This document shows, one piece after another, positions 44,202 to 53,595 of a stretch of DNA of 64,000 nt. Location: contig NZ_LIVQ01000002.1 of assembly GCF_001905445.1 (NCBI RefSeq), forward strand, positions 372,001 to 436,000, written 5' to 3'. Position numbers and translations under genes: made by a program. The stretch is from Streptomyces sp. CB00455. GTDB taxonomy: Bacteria; Actinomycetota; Actinomycetes; Streptomycetales; Streptomycetaceae. The notes below the pieces were generated by a model. That model was not told the origin of the DNA and ran no database searches. It worked only from the letters and a program-made list of their open reading frames with translations. How positions within the stretch are numbered: the first letter of the stretch is position 1; every line of letters starts with the position of its first letter.

Positions 44202-44589
44202 CGGTGCTCGCAATCCTGTACGTGTGCTCTTGCTCGTCTACTCGTGTGGCCGAGGTAACGGCCGGTCAACAAGTAAACGCTCCCTGCCCCCTCGTACCGC
44301 CACAGACCTTTGCAGTGTGATGGGAAGAGAGCCGCACATCGCCCACCCGGCCACTCGAACGAGTGAACATCACGGATGAGTTGGCGACCAACTCGGACAC
44401 CCCCTGTCAGAGCGCGTCCTTGGACGGGCGGTTGAAAGATCGATGCGGCCTTTGGCAGGATGCCCGCCCACATCGCGGGGAGCCGGCCTGCGGGTCGCCC
44501 CGCGGCCCGGCGCGCGGGGGCTCCCACCCCTTCCCCATTGGTACGGACCTGTCCGGGCGCGGTGCCTCCGTGCGCGGCACAATGGCCGC
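44202..44589. other. Divergent intergenic region between cvnA and a PP2C-like gene
   Basis: 388 bp with no gene. AT-richer than its neighbours, notably 44220-44400, consistent with promoters in both directions. It contains two perfect palindromes (listed separately). Confidence 0.6.
44352..44394. promoter_or_regulatory. Two neighbouring perfect palindromes upstream of cvnA
   Basis: cactcg-aa-cgagtg (44352-44365) and gagttgg-cga-ccaactc (44378-44394) lie 12 bp apart in the cvnA/PP2C-like promoter region. Such closely spaced inverted repeats look like operator sites, but no cognate regulator is identified. Confidence 0.45.
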
Positions 44590-45363
44590 ATGCGCATCGA
44601 CCTCGCCTCGGCCCCCGGCGATCCGGAACGCCCCAATGAGGACTGGGTGTCGGCCGCGATCCCCGCCGCGGGCGGCGGTGTGCTGGTGGTGCTGGACGGG
44701 GTCACACCGCCGCGCGGCGAGGACGGGTGCGTGCACGGGGTGCCGTGGTTCGCCGCGCGGCTCGGCGGCCGATTGACCGAACTGTCCGGATCGCGGCGGG
44801 ACATGCCGCTGGACCGGATCCTGGCGGAGGCCGTCCGCGCCACGGCGGACGCCCACCGGGACACCTGTGACCTTTCTCACGTCCGCACGCCGCAGGCGAC
44901 GGTGACCGTCGTCCGCTGGGACGACGCGTACGTGGAGCACCTGGTGCTCTCTGATTCCGTCCTGCTCCTCCAGGCGCCGGCGGGCGAGGTGACGGCCGTG
45001 CTCGACGACCGGCTGGACCGGATCCCGCGCGAGGTACTGCGCTCGGTGGCCGCGACGGACGCCCTGCGCAACGCGGAGGGCGGCTTCTTCACGGCGGCCG
45101 CGGATCCGGCGGTGGCCGCCCGGGCGGTGACGGGGCGCACCCCGCGCGAGCGGGTCCGGGCGGTCGCCGCGCTCACGGACGGGGCGAGCCGGTGGACGGA
45201 CACCTTCGGGGAGGGCGACTGGGCGCAGTGCCTGGCGGTGCTGCGCAAGGAGGGCGCGCAGGGGCTGATCGGGCGGGTCCGCACGATCGAGTCCGACCCG
45301 GAGCGCCGCTCGGCCCGGTACAAGCGGCACGACGACGCGTCGGCGGTCTACGCGGAGCTGTAG
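44590..45363 (+). CDS. PP2C-like phosphatase-fold protein
   Basis: 257 aa soluble protein with the general PP2C (PPM) pattern: RPNEDWVSAA (motif 1 Asp), GGVLVVLDGVT (acidic motif), LVLSDSVLLL and ALTDGASR near the C-terminus, giving the DG.. and TDGASR metal-site residues. It is shorter than full-size PPM phosphatases. It is sometimes annotated as integrase in databases without support. The ATG at 44590 begins MRIDLASAPGDP. Divergent from the conservon. Substrate unknown. Confidence 0.65.
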   Translation: MRIDLASAPGDPERPNEDWVSAAIPAAGGGVLVVLDGVTPPRGEDGCVHGVPWFAARLGGRLTELSGSRRDMPLDRILAEAVRATADAHRDTCDLSHVRTPQATVTVVRWDDAYVEHLVLSDSVLLLQAPAGEVTAVLDDRLDRIPREVLRSVAATDALRNAEGGFFTAAADPAVAARAVTGRTPRERVRAVAALTDGASRWTDTFGEGDWAQCLAVLRKEGAQGLIGRVRTIESDPERRSARYKRHDDASAVYAEL

Positions 45364-45387
45364 CGGCGGCCGGGGGCGACGCGGTCG

Positions 45388-45417
45388 GGCCGGGGCCTGC
45401 GCGGTCGGCCCCTGGCC
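45388..45417. terminator. Possible bidirectional hairpin between the PP2C-like gene and marR
   Basis: ggccggggcc and ggcccctggcc form a near-perfect stem with one bulge in the 77-bp convergent gap. No T-run. Confidence 0.4.
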
Positions 45418-45440
45418 GGCACGCCGGTGACCGACGACGG

Positions 45441-45881
45441 CTACTCGGCGCCAGCGTTCAGCTGGTTGAGCAGACGGGCCAGTTCCGCCACCTCACCGCG
45501 GTCCCAGTCGGCGAGCTTGCGCATGTACTGCTCGCGCCGGGCGTCGCGTACGCGCAGGAAGCGCTCGCGGCCCTCCTCGGTGAGGGTGATGAGGAAGGCG
45601 CGGCCGTCGGCCGGGTCGGGCTCGCGGGCGACCAGGCCCAGCTCCTCCAGGGCGCGCAGCTGGCGGCTCATGGTGGCCTTGCCGACGCCGAAGTACGCGG
45701 CGAGTTCGGTGGCCCGCTGCCGGCCGCCCGCTTCCAGGCGTACGAGGAGCCCGTAGGCGGCCGGCTCCAGCTCGGGGTGGAGGGCGCGCGCCATCTCCCC
45801 GGAGGAGGCGCGGGCGCGCCGGAGGAAGACGGACAGTTCCCGCTCCAGGGCAAGGAACTCCTGGTCTTCACTCCCGTGCAC
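45441..45881 (-). CDS. MarR family transcriptional regulator
   Basis: 146 aa winged-helix regulator. The DNA-binding segment (about 50-90) reads GRQRATELAAYFGVGKATMSRQLRALEELGLVAREPDPADGR, including the MarR DPxDGR wing. The GTG at 45881 is preceded by AAGGAG with 6-base spacing and was preferred to ATG codons at 45896 and 45900. It is transcribed in the same direction as lon but separated from it by a strong hairpin. Target and ligand unknown. Confidence 0.87.
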   Translation of the reverse strand: MHGSEDQEFLALERELSVFLRRARASSGEMARALHPELEPAAYGLLVRLEAGGRQRATELAAYFGVGKATMSRQLRALEELGLVAREPDPADGRAFLITLTEEGRERFLRVRDARREQYMRKLADWDRGEVAELARLLNQLNAGAE

Positions 45882-45952
45882 GTCCTGCTCCTTCATTCAT
45901 GTCCGACACCGCGGTGGGTGGGGGCCAGTATTTCGCAGCGTGCACGCCGGCG

Positions 45953-45984
45953 GCCCGGGGCCCCGCCGAAGCGGGGACCCGGGC
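45953..45984 (-). terminator. Hairpin terminator after lon
   Basis: gcccggg-g-ccccgc, cgaa loop, gcgggg-a-cccgggc: 13 base pairs with a single mismatch, in the gap between lon and the MarR gene. Confidence 0.65.
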
Positions 45985-46050
45985 GGTCGCGCCCCTTGCC
46001 CGGCGGCCCCCGGGGCCCCGGGGAGGTGCGCCGGAGCCGTTCGGGCGGCG

Positions 46051-48447
46051 TCAGGCGGCGGCGGGGAGCGCCACCTCCGCGGCGGCCAGGGCGAGTTCCA
46101 GGACCTGGCGCACATCGGTCACCGGGTGTACCTCCAGCCCCTCCAGCACCTCGGCCGGGACGTCGTCGAGATCGGCCTCGTTGCGCTTGGGGATGATGAC
46201 GGTGGTCAGCCCCGCCCGGTGCGCGGCGAGCAGCTTCTGCTTGACCCCGCCGATCGGCAGGACGCGCCCGGTGAGCGAGACCTCGCCTGTCATGGCGACG
46301 TCCGTGCGCACCTGCCGGCCGGAGAGCAGCGAGGCGAGCGCCGTGGTCATGGTGATGCCCGCGCTCGGGCCGTCCTTCGGCACCGCGCCCGCCGGGAAGT
46401 GGATGTGCACGCCCCGGTCCTTCAGGTCGGCGACCGGGAGTTCCAGTTCGGCACCGTGCGAGCGCAGGAAGCTGAGCGCGATCTGCGCCGACTCCTTCAT
46501 GACCTCGCCGAGCTGGCCGGTCAGGGTCAGGCCGGCCGCGCCCGTCTCCGGGTCGGCCAGGGACGCCTCCACGAAGAGCACGTCGCCGCCCGCGCCGGTC
46601 ACCGCGAGGCCGGTGGCCACTCCGGGGACGGCCGTGCGCCGTTCGGCGGGGTCCTGGGCGGACTCGGGCACGTGGTGGGGGCGCCCGATCAGGCCGCGCA
46701 GGTCGCCGGCGCCGATGCGCAACGGCAGCTCCCGCTCGCCCAGTTCGTGCTGCGAGGCGACCTTGCGCAGGAGCCGGGCGAGGGACCGCTCCAGGGTGCG
46801 CACGCCCGCCTCGCGGGTGTACTCGCCCGCCAGCCTGCGCAGGGCGTCCTCCTCCAGGACCACTTCGTCGGCGCCGAGACCGGCCCGCTCCAGCTGGCGC
46901 GGCAGCAGGTGGTCGCGGGCGATGACGATCTTCTCGTCCTCGGTGTACCCGTCGAGGCGCACCAGCTCCATCCGGTCGGCCAGGGCCTCCGGGATGGCTT
47001 CCAGCACGTTGGCGGTGGCCAGGAACACCACGTCGCTGAGGTCCAGTTCGACCTCCAGGTAGTGGTCGCGGAAGGTGTGGTTCTGCGCGGGGTCCAGCAC
47101 CTCCAGCAGGGCTGCCGCGGGGTCGCCGCGGAAGTCGGAGCCCACCTTGTCGATCTCGTCGAGCAGCACGACGGGGTTCATCGAGCCGGCCTCCTTGATG
47201 GCGCGGACGATCCGGCCCGGCAGCGCGCCGACGTACGTCCGCCGGTGGCCGCGGATCTCGGCCTCGTCCCGTACGCCGCCGAGCGCGACGCGGACGAACT
47301 TGCGGCCCATGGCGTGCGCGACGCTCTCGCCGAGGCTGGTCTTGCCGACGCCGGGAGGCCCCACGAGCGCCAGCACGGCTCCGCCGCGCCGCCCGCCGAT
47401 GACGCCCATGCCCCGCTCGGAACGCCGCTTGCGCACGGCGAGGTATTCGGTGATGCGGTCCTTCACGTCGCTCAGTCCGGCGTGCTCGGCGTCGAGCACC
47501 GCCCGGGCCCCGCGGATGTCGTACTCGTCCTCGGTGCGCTCGTTCCAGGGCAGCTCCAGCACGGTGTCGAGCCAGGTCCGGATCCAGGAGCCCTCGGGCG
47601 ACTGGTCGCTGGCACGCTCCAGCTTGTCGACTTCCTTGAGCGCCGCCTCCCGTACCTTCTCGGGCAGGTCGGCGGCCTCGACCCGGGCGCGGTAGTCGTC
47701 GGACTCCTCGCCCTCCTTCTCACCGCCCAGCTCGCGCAGTTCCTTGCGGACCGCCTCCAGCTGCCGCTTCAGCAGGAACTCGCGCTGCTGCTTGTCGACG
47801 CCGTCCTGGACGTCCTTGGCGATGGATTCGGCGACGTCCTGTTCGGCGAGGTGGTCACGCAGGGCCTTGACGGCGAGCCGGAGCCGGGCGACCGGGTCGG
47901 CGGTCTCCAGCAGTTCGACCTTCTGCCCGACCGTCAGGAACGGTGAGTAGCCGGAGTTGTCGGCGAGGGCGGAGACCCCTTCGATCTGCTGGATCCGGTC
48001 CACGACCTGCCAGGCCCCGCGCTTCTTCAGCCAGCTGGTGGCGAGCGCCTTGTACTCCTTGACGAGCTCGGCGACCGCTCCGGGCAGCGGGTCGGGCACG
48101 TTCTCCTCGACGCTCTCGCCCTCGACCCAGAGCGCCGCTCCGGGGCCGGTGGTTCCGGCGCCGATACGGACGCGCCCGCGGCCGCGGATGAGCGCGCCGG
48201 GGTCCCCATCGGAGAGCCGGCCCACCTGTTCGACGGTTCCGAGCACACCGGTGTCGGCGTACTTGCCGTCGATCCGCGGCACGAGCAGCACCCGGGGTTT
48301 TCCGCTGCCGGCGGCGGCCTGGGCCGCCTCCACGGCGGCGCGCACCTCGGCGTCGGAAAGGTCCAGTGGAACGACCATTGCGGGCAGCACGACCTCGTCG
48401 TCGAGCGGCAGCACGGGCAGGGTGAGCGTTGCGGACGTCGAAGCCAT
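46051..48447 (-). CDS. lon: ATP-dependent protease Lon
   Basis: 798 aa LonA-type AAA+ serine protease that degrades misfolded and regulatory proteins. The N-terminal LAN substrate domain (about 9-200) begins [16 protein letters not shown]. The AAA domain has Walker [13 protein letters not shown] and Walker B-like [13 protein letters not shown], and the protease domain carries the Ser695-Lys738 dyad (KDGPSAGIT and [10 protein letters not shown]). Length matches family norms. The ATG at 48447 follows CGGAGGGAAGATC, a strong ribosome site. Upstream are a HAIR-like site and a ClgR box, so heat shock and proteolysis control are indicated by sequence. Confidence 0.97.
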   Translation of the reverse strand: MASTSATLTLPVLPLDDEVVLPAMVVPLDLSDAEVRAAVEAAQAAAGSGKPRVLLVPRIDGKYADTGVLGTVEQVGRLSDGDPGALIRGRGRVRIGAGTTGPGAALWVEGESVEENVPDPLPGAVAELVKEYKALATSWLKKRGAWQVVDRIQQIEGVSALADNSGYSPFLTVGQKVELLETADPVARLRLAVKALRDHLAEQDVAESIAKDVQDGVDKQQREFLLKRQLEAVRKELRELGGEKEGEESDDYRARVEAADLPEKVREAALKEVDKLERASDQSPEGSWIRTWLDTVLELPWNERTEDEYDIRGARAVLDAEHAGLSDVKDRITEYLAVRKRRSERGMGVIGGRRGGAVLALVGPPGVGKTSLGESVAHAMGRKFVRVALGGVRDEAEIRGHRRTYVGALPGRIVRAIKEAGSMNPVVLLDEIDKVGSDFRGDPAAALLEVLDPAQNHTFRDHYLEVELDLSDVVFLATANVLEAIPEALADRMELVRLDGYTEDEKIVIARDHLLPRQLERAGLGADEVVLEEDALRRLAGEYTREAGVRTLERSLARLLRKVASQHELGERELPLRIGAGDLRGLIGRPHHVPESAQDPAERRTAVPGVATGLAVTGAGGDVLFVEASLADPETGAAGLTLTGQLGEVMKESAQIALSFLRSHGAELELPVADLKDRGVHIHFPAGAVPKDGPSAGITMTTALASLLSGRQVRTDVAMTGEVSLTGRVLPIGGVKQKLLAAHRAGLTTVIIPKRNEADLDDVPAEVLEGLEVHPVTDVRQVLELALAAAEVALPAAA

Positions 48448-48468
48448 GATCTTCCCTCCGGCAGTGAA

Positions 48469-48489
48469 GTTGAGCTATGCCGACTCAAT
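48469..48489 (-). promoter_or_regulatory. HAIR-like (HspR) operator upstream of lon
   Basis: On the minus strand ATTGAGT-CGGCATA-GCTCAAC, compared with the HAIR consensus CTTGAGT-N7-ACTCAAG: 11 of 14 positions match with exact 7-base spacing. It is 21 bp upstream of the lon start codon. lon is a known HspR/HAIR target in Streptomyces. Confidence 0.75.
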
Positions 48490-48521
48490 GCATGGGCGCC
48501 GCCCGTTGTTCCCCGACCCGC

Positions 48522-48538
48522 GTTCGCCCCGGGCGAAC
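48522..48538 (-). promoter_or_regulatory. ClgR box upstream of lon
   Basis: Perfect palindrome GTTCGC-CCCGG-GCGAAC, fitting the ClgR motif GTTCGC-N5-GCG. It is 75 bp upstream of the lon start. ClgR activates clp and lon genes in Streptomyces. Confidence 0.8.
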
Positions 48539-48545
48539 GGAAGGA

Positions 48546-49340
48546 TCAGCCGCCGAGCGCGGAGACGCGGACGTCACCGGAGGTCGTCTTCACCGTGAGC
48601 CGGGAGGCGGCGGCGGGGTCGGAGGGGAGGGAGACGTCGCGGGCGCCGGAGGAGGTGGAGACCTCCAGGCGGTAGGGGGCCTGGGGGACCTTCAGGGTGA
48701 CGTTGCCGGAGGTGGTGTCGACGAGCACCGAGGCGGGGACCTTCGCGAAGTCCAGACGGGCGTCGCCCGCATCGGAATGGACGTCGGCGCTCGGGCCGCC
48801 GAGGCCGGAGGCGGTGATCGCGCCGGAGGACGTACGCACCGTCAGCGGGCCCGCGATGCGGTCGGCCTTGACGGCTCCGGAGCCGGCCGTCACCTCGGCG
48901 GCGGCCACGCCGGTCACGCTGATGCGGCCGCTGCCGCTCTCCAGCCTGACCGTGGCGGAGGCGGGGACCTCCAGGCGGTAGTCGATGTAGCAGGTGTCCG
49001 AGCAGCCGTTGGAGAAGGTCAGTACGCCCCCGGTGACCTTCTGACCCGGGGTCGGGGCGGCGTCCTCGCGATAGTGGACGGTGCGGTGGACCGTGACGCC
49101 GGGGCCGGAGCCGGGATTGATCTCGATCGAGCCGGCCCGGGCGCCCGTCACCTCCACCGCGCTGACGGCCTCGGTGACGGTGGCGTCGGCGGTCAGCGTC
49201 TTCTGCGGGCCGTCCCCCAGGGCGCTCCCGAGGGAGCCCCCGTCGGAGGAGCAGCCGGCCAGCAGGACTCCGGCCCCGAGTGCGGCGATCACGGCGACTG
49301 CGGTGCGGGCGGGGCGAAGTGACGCGGCGTGAGAAGTCAT
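48546..49340 (-). CDS. DUF4097 family beta-strand repeat lipoprotein
   Basis: 264 aa exported lipoprotein with lipobox LLAGC (Cys about 30). The mature part is a DUF4097-type right-handed parallel beta-helix, visible as repeated short strands such as VRLESGSGRISVTG, VTAGSGAVKAD, VRTSSGAITASG and VDTTSGNVTLKV. Its role is unknown; related proteins are used as adhesin-like scaffolds or in envelope stress. It is the neighbour of lon in the same orientation but the two have separate regulatory sites. Confidence 0.85.
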   Translation of the reverse strand: MTSHAASLRPARTAVAVIAALGAGVLLAGCSSDGGSLGSALGDGPQKTLTADATVTEAVSAVEVTGARAGSIEINPGSGPGVTVHRTVHYREDAAPTPGQKVTGGVLTFSNGCSDTCYIDYRLEVPASATVRLESGSGRISVTGVAAAEVTAGSGAVKADRIAGPLTVRTSSGAITASGLGGPSADVHSDAGDARLDFAKVPASVLVDTTSGNVTLKVPQAPYRLEVSTSSGARDVSLPSDPAAASRLTVKTTSGDVRVSALGG

Positions 49341-49403
49341 GAACCCATTGTGGCGGTCGCGCGCCGCACGGCCGATGGGGCCGGTACCCGAACGGGGGTG
49401 GGG

Positions 49404-50459
49404 TTATCCCCCGCCCTCGCCCGTGATCACCGGCCGCTGCGCCGAGGGGGCACCCCACTCGCTCCATGAGCCGTCGTACACCGCCAGGTCCCGGTAGCCG
49501 GCGAGTTCGGCGCCGAGGGCGAGCACGCAGGCGGTGACCCCGGAGCCGCAGCTGAAGCGGAGCCGCTCGCGCTGCCCCACCAGGTCCTGGAACGCCGCGC
49601 GGAGCTCCTCGGCGGGGCGCATCAGGCCGCCGTCCCGCTGGAGTTCGCCGAAGGGCAGGTTCAGCGCGCCCGGCATGTGGCCGGCGCGCAGGCCCGGACG
49701 GGGTTCGGGAGCGGTGCCGGCGAAGCGTCCCCGGGTGCGGGCGTCGAGGACGGCCGCGGCCGGGTCGGCCAGGGCCGCGGCCACGGCGTCCGCGTCGACC
49801 AGCAGGCCGGGGCGGGGGCGGGCGGTGAAGGATCCGCGCGGGCCCCGGTAGGCGGGGGCCGCGCTCTCCAGGGGCAGGCCGGCGGCCGTCCAGGCGGGCA
49901 GCCCGCCGTCGAGGACGGCGGCCCGGTCGAAGCCCATGGCGCGCAGCATCCACCAGGCGCGGGCGCTGGAGTAGATGCCGGCGCCGTCGTAGACGACCAC
50001 GGCGGCGGTGTCGTCGTCGATGCCGAGGGCCCGCATCGACTCGGCGAACCGCTCGGGCGCCGGCATGGTGTGCGGCGCAGGGGCGTCGTGGTCGGACAGG
50101 TCCCCGTCGAGGTCGAAGGGGCGTGCCCCCGGGATCCGCCGGTCGGATCCGCGGTGGGCGCCCACGGAAGCATCGAAGACCACCACCCCCGGAGCCCCGA
50201 TCCGCTCCGCGAGCCACCCGGCGTCCACCAGTGCCCGGAAGGGCGCACCCGCCGCGCCCCCGGGCTGCGGGGCCGCGAACTCGCCGGACCAACCCCCCGG
50301 AGCCTCGGACCGCACCACCGCCCGGGAAGACCCACTGGCCGCGCCCTCCTGCTGCGGGGCCCCGGGGCCGCCGGATGAAGCCGCCCGGGCTCCGGGGCGA
50401 AGGGTCCCGGGCTGCCGGGCCTCGGGCGGGTGCGCGGCGGGATTCTCGGCAGCGGGCAT
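49404..50459 (-). CDS. Sulfurtransferase (rhodanese-type) with an extra N-terminal region
   Basis: 351 aa rhodanese/mercaptopyruvate-sulfurtransferase-like protein. The first rhodanese domain starts near residue 73 (APFRALVDAGWLAERIG) and the second carries the active-site Cys in RFSCGSGVTAC. The first 70 residues are low-complexity Ala/Pro/Gly/Glu and absent from the usual roughly 280-aa family. The ATG at 50459 has an excellent ribosome site (CCAGGAGGTGCCGCC), so the long start appears real. Sulfur donor and acceptor unknown. Confidence 0.85.
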   Translation of the reverse strand: MPAAENPAAHPPEARQPGTLRPGARAASSGGPGAPQQEGAASGSSRAVVRSEAPGGWSGEFAAPQPGGAAGAPFRALVDAGWLAERIGAPGVVVFDASVGAHRGSDRRIPGARPFDLDGDLSDHDAPAPHTMPAPERFAESMRALGIDDDTAAVVVYDGAGIYSSARAWWMLRAMGFDRAAVLDGGLPAWTAAGLPLESAAPAYRGPRGSFTARPRPGLLVDADAVAAALADPAAAVLDARTRGRFAGTAPEPRPGLRAGHMPGALNLPFGELQRDGGLMRPAEELRAAFQDLVGQRERLRFSCGSGVTACVLALGAELAGYRDLAVYDGSWSEWGAPSAQRPVITGEGGG

Positions 50460-50628
50460 GGCGGCACCTCCTGGGGCCCGGCAAGGCGCCCCGGCGGGGC
50501 GGCCCGCCGGGCGTGCGTCGCGGGTCGTCCTATACTGCGGCCTCCCCCTGCCGCCCGTGCGCCCGGCCCCGGGGCAGCACCAGCGGCAGGGGCAGGCGCA
50601 GGGCAGCGGCAGGTCCCCGGGCTCCGGT

Positions 50629-51948
50629 TCAGGGGCAGGTGCCCGGGCGGGCGTAGACCGCCACGCGAGCGCCGCGCACCGCGCTGACCGAGCACAGGTC
50701 GAACCGGGCGTCGAGCGTCTGCCGCTTCACCGCCTCCTTCGGGTACGGGTCCAGCGGCTGCCCGGCCGGGTCCAGGAGGGCGATGACCCGGGGCGAGCCG
50801 ACGAGCGCCTCGCGGATCTCCCGCGGGCCCAGCTCGGTGCCCTGGAGGCTGTGCGAGGCCGCCGGGGAGCGGTCCAGGGCGACGTCGCGCAGTGCGCCGT
50901 AGACCTCCGGCGAGGACAGCAGCCACTCGCGCCGCCGCGCCGGCAGGAAGGCCACCGCGTCCCCCGGCCGGGCCCGTTCCCGGACGGCGGAAGCCACCGC
51001 CAGGGCGTCGTCCTTGCGGCTCTCGGGCGTCCGCAGCCAGGCCGACCAGATCCCGGCGGGCACCAGCAGGGCGGCGGCCAGCAGCCACGGCCACCATCCC
51101 CGGGCCGCCGCGAGCCGGGCCCCCGCGAGGAGGGCGAATCCGGCCAGCGCGTAGAGCACGTACCGGTCCACGTACCAGGGGTGGACCAGTGAGAGCGCCA
51201 TCAGCAGCCCGGGCGGCAGCAGCGCCAGCGGCAGGGCGACCCGTACGAGGTCCCGCTCGGCGGCGCCGCGTGCGAGCAGCAGCGCGGCGCCCGCCAGCAC
51301 CGCGTACGCCGCCCAGTCCTGCCAGGCCGGCCGCCCGAGCCAGCCGAGCTGCTGCTGCGCCTGCCGGGAGCTCACCAGGGCGAGCGGCAGCAGCAGGGTC
51401 AGGGCCGCTCCGGCCGCGATGCGCCAGCCGCGCGAGCGCCAGGCCGTGCAGGCGTGCGCGAGCAGGGCCAGGGCCGCGAACTCGTGCAGCCAGCAGCCGA
51501 GGAGCAGTACCGCCGCGTAGGCCGTCCACCGCTCGCACAGCATCAGGTACGTGGCCCACACCACGGCGGCGGCCACGAGGGCGTACGAGCGGCCTTCCTG
51601 GGCGTACATCTGGACGGGCGGCAGGGCGGCGTAGACCAGCCCGCACAGCAGCGCGGCCCGCCCGCCCGCGAGCCGGTGCCCGATCGCGGCGACCCCGGCG
51701 GCGGCGAGGGCGGTGGCGGCGACGGAGGGCAGCCGCAGGGCCCACAGGCCGCCGTCCCAGGCCGCGAACACCCCGTGCATGAGCAGGTAGTGCAGGCCGT
51801 GCACGGCGTCCACCCGTGCCAGCAGCCCCCAGAGCCCGTCGAGCGGCCGGTGGGCCACCTGCCAGGTGACGGATTCGTCGCGCCACATGCTGCCGCCGCG
51901 CTCCAGGCCCCAGAGACCGAGGAGGGCGGCGAGCAGCGCGGGCAGCAC
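50629..51948 (-). CDS. Membrane glycosyltransferase (GT39/ArnT-like)
   Basis: About 439 aa polytopic protein with 9-10 membrane segments and the acidic loop SMWRDESVTW near the N-terminus that is typical of lipid-linked sugar transferases (GT39/ArnT/PMT-like). A short extracytoplasmic tail ends CSVSAVRGARVAVYARPGTCP. The real start is uncertain: GTG 51948 begins inside the first helix; a GGAGG lies near 51977 but no ATG/GTG follows at the right distance. It is divergent from a small lipoprotein gene. Confidence 0.7.
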   Translation of the reverse strand: MLPALLAALLGLWGLERGGSMWRDESVTWQVAHRPLDGLWGLLARVDAVHGLHYLLMHGVFAAWDGGLWALRLPSVAATALAAAGVAAIGHRLAGGRAALLCGLVYAALPPVQMYAQEGRSYALVAAAVVWATYLMLCERWTAYAAVLLLGCWLHEFAALALLAHACTAWRSRGWRIAAGAALTLLLPLALVSSRQAQQQLGWLGRPAWQDWAAYAVLAGAALLLARGAAERDLVRVALPLALLPPGLLMALSLVHPWYVDRYVLYALAGFALLAGARLAAARGWWPWLLAAALLVPAGIWSAWLRTPESRKDDALAVASAVRERARPGDAVAFLPARRREWLLSSPEVYGALRDVALDRSPAASHSLQGTELGPREIREALVGSPRVIALLDPAGQPLDPYPKEAVKRQTLDARFDLCSVSAVRGARVAVYARPGTCP

Positions 51949-52048
51949 GTGCCAGGGGGCGATGCGGCGGATGGCGACCTCCGGACTGTCGCGGCGGGTG
52001 TGGGGACTCCATACTCGGGGTTCGGGCGGATTACCTGCGGAGGTGGGT

Positions 52049-52621
52049 GTGCGAGCGTTCCGGGCGGTGGCGGTGGTACTGGGCACGGTGGTGCTCGGTG
52101 CGGCGGTGCTGGCGGGGTGCGGGCCGGCCGGTTCCAGGGCCGACGACGCGGCGCCGTCAGGGGCGCCGGCCCCCCGTACGGCTCCGGCCACGGCTCCCGC
52201 GGCGAGCTCCTCCCCGGCGACGGGCCCCGCCCCCGGTGCGACGGCCGGCGATACCCCGGCCGCGGGCGATACCCCGGCTGCCGGCGAGACCCTGGTACGG
52301 GTCACGCGCAGCGGCGGTTTCGCCGGGCAGACCCGCACCGTCGTCGTGAAGGGCGACGGCTCGTGGACCCGCCTCGCCCGCGAGGCGCGTCCCGAGGGCA
52401 CCGGGAAGCAGTCGCCGGCCGAGCTGGCCAGGCTGCGCACGGCGCTCCGGGAGGCGGACTTCGCCCGGCTGCCCCGGCGTTCGACGAGCGACCCCACGGT
52501 CTACGACGGCTTCACCTACGCCTTCGTCCACGGCGGCTTCGAGGTGACGGCCGAGGAGGGCGCCCTGCCGCCGGCCCTGACCGCGGTGCTGGACGCGCTG
52601 CCGTCGTTCACGGCCGCGTAG
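52049..52621 (+). CDS. Small lipoprotein of unknown function
   Basis: 190 aa exported lipoprotein with lipobox VLAGC (about residue 23) and a Thr/Ala/Pro-rich linker containing a short repeat (AGDTPAAGDTPAAGETL, about 66-82). A C-terminal globular domain has LVRVTRSGGFAGQTRTVVVKGDGSW and FAYGFVHGG-type strands. The GTG at 52049 has GGAGG 5 bases upstream. It is divergent from the membrane glycosyltransferase gene and located before a two-component pair. No family recognised. Confidence 0.65.
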   Translation: MRAFRAVAVVLGTVVLGAAVLAGCGPAGSRADDAAPSGAPAPRTAPATAPAASSSPATGPAPGATAGDTPAAGDTPAAGETLVRVTRSGGFAGQTRTVVVKGDGSWTRLAREARPEGTGKQSPAELARLRTALREADFARLPRRSTSDPTVYDGFTYAFVHGGFEVTAEEGALPPALTAVLDALPSFTAA

Positions 52622-52854
52622 GGGGCGCGGCGGCGCCCGGCCGGAAGACCGGGGTGGACGCCGTCCGTGGGCCCCCCGCAGCGGTGGGAAAGGCTCCGCT
52701 TGTGTGCGCGCCGCACCGGCCCGCCCCCGGTACATCCCACCCGCTACCCGGATGATCAGCACAAATGCCCTGACCGAACCCCACATAGCCGCACGCCGAT
52801 GGCTCCTCTACGCTGCACCCCACCACGCAGATCTTCATGGGGCGGGACCGGGAC

Positions 52855-53595
52855 ATGGAACAGACACACACCACCCACAACGGCGCATCGGCGACCCCCG
52901 GCGCCCAGCGGCGCGTACTCGTCGTCGAGGACGACCAGACCATCGCGGAGGCCATCGCGGCCCGGCTGCGCGCCGAGGGCTTCCAGGTCCAGACCGCGGC
53001 GGACGGCCCGGCGGCCGTCGCGGCGGCCGAGAGCTGGCTGCCCGAGCTGCTGGTCCTGGACATCATGCTGCCGGGCTTCGACGGCCTGGAGGTCTGCCGC
53101 CGGGTCCAGGCGCAGCGGCCGGTCCCCGTGCTGATGCTCACCGCCCGGGACGACGAGACCGACCTGCTGGTCGGTCTGGGGGTCGGCGCGGACGACTACA
53201 TGACCAAGCCGTTCTCGATGCGGGAGCTGGCCGCGCGGGTCCACGTCCTGCTGCGCCGCGTGGAGCGGGCCACCCAGGCGGCGACCGCCCCGCGCGGGGC
53301 CACCCTGCGCCTGGGCGACCTGGAGATCGACCACGCGCAGCGCCGGGTCCGGGTGCAGACCGAGGACGTGCACCTGACGCCGACCGAGTTCGACCTGCTG
53401 GTCTGCCTGGCCGGGACCCCCCGGGCGGTGCTCTCGCGCGAGCAGCTGCTGGCCGAGGTGTGGGACTGGGCGGACGCGTCCGGGACCCGTACGGTCGACA
53501 GCCACATCAAGGCGCTGCGCCGCAAGATCGGCGCCGAGCGGATCCGTACGGTCCACGGCGTCGGGTACGCCCTGGAGACCCCGGCGCAGCCGTGA
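52855..53595 (+). CDS. OmpR-type response regulator
   Basis: 246 aa regulator. The REC domain (1-125) has phospho-accepting D69 in VLDIMLPG and Lys118 in YMTKPF. The winged-helix output (about 150-240) carries LTPTEFDLLVCL and SHIKALRRKIG. The ATG at 52855 was preferred; an ATG at 52837 would add 6 residues. The stop overlaps the kinase start (GTGA). As I recall it corresponds to the regulator just upstream of sucA in S. coelicolor. Confidence 0.93.
   Translation: MEQTHTTHNGASATPGAQRRVLVVEDDQTIAEAIAARLRAEGFQVQTAADGPAAVAAAESWLPELLVLDIMLPGFDGLEVCRRVQAQRPVPVLMLTARDDETDLLVGLGVGADDYMTKPFSMRELAARVHVLLRRVERATQAATAPRGATLRLGDLEIDHAQRRVRVQTEDVHLTPTEFDLLVCLAGTPRAVLSREQLLAEVWDWADASGTRTVDSHIKALRRKIGAERIRTVHGVGYALETPAQP

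Noticed and set aside
44108..44527. Minus-strand frame upstream of cvnA
   Set aside because: Spans the palindromes and promoter region, no codon bias or ribosome site.
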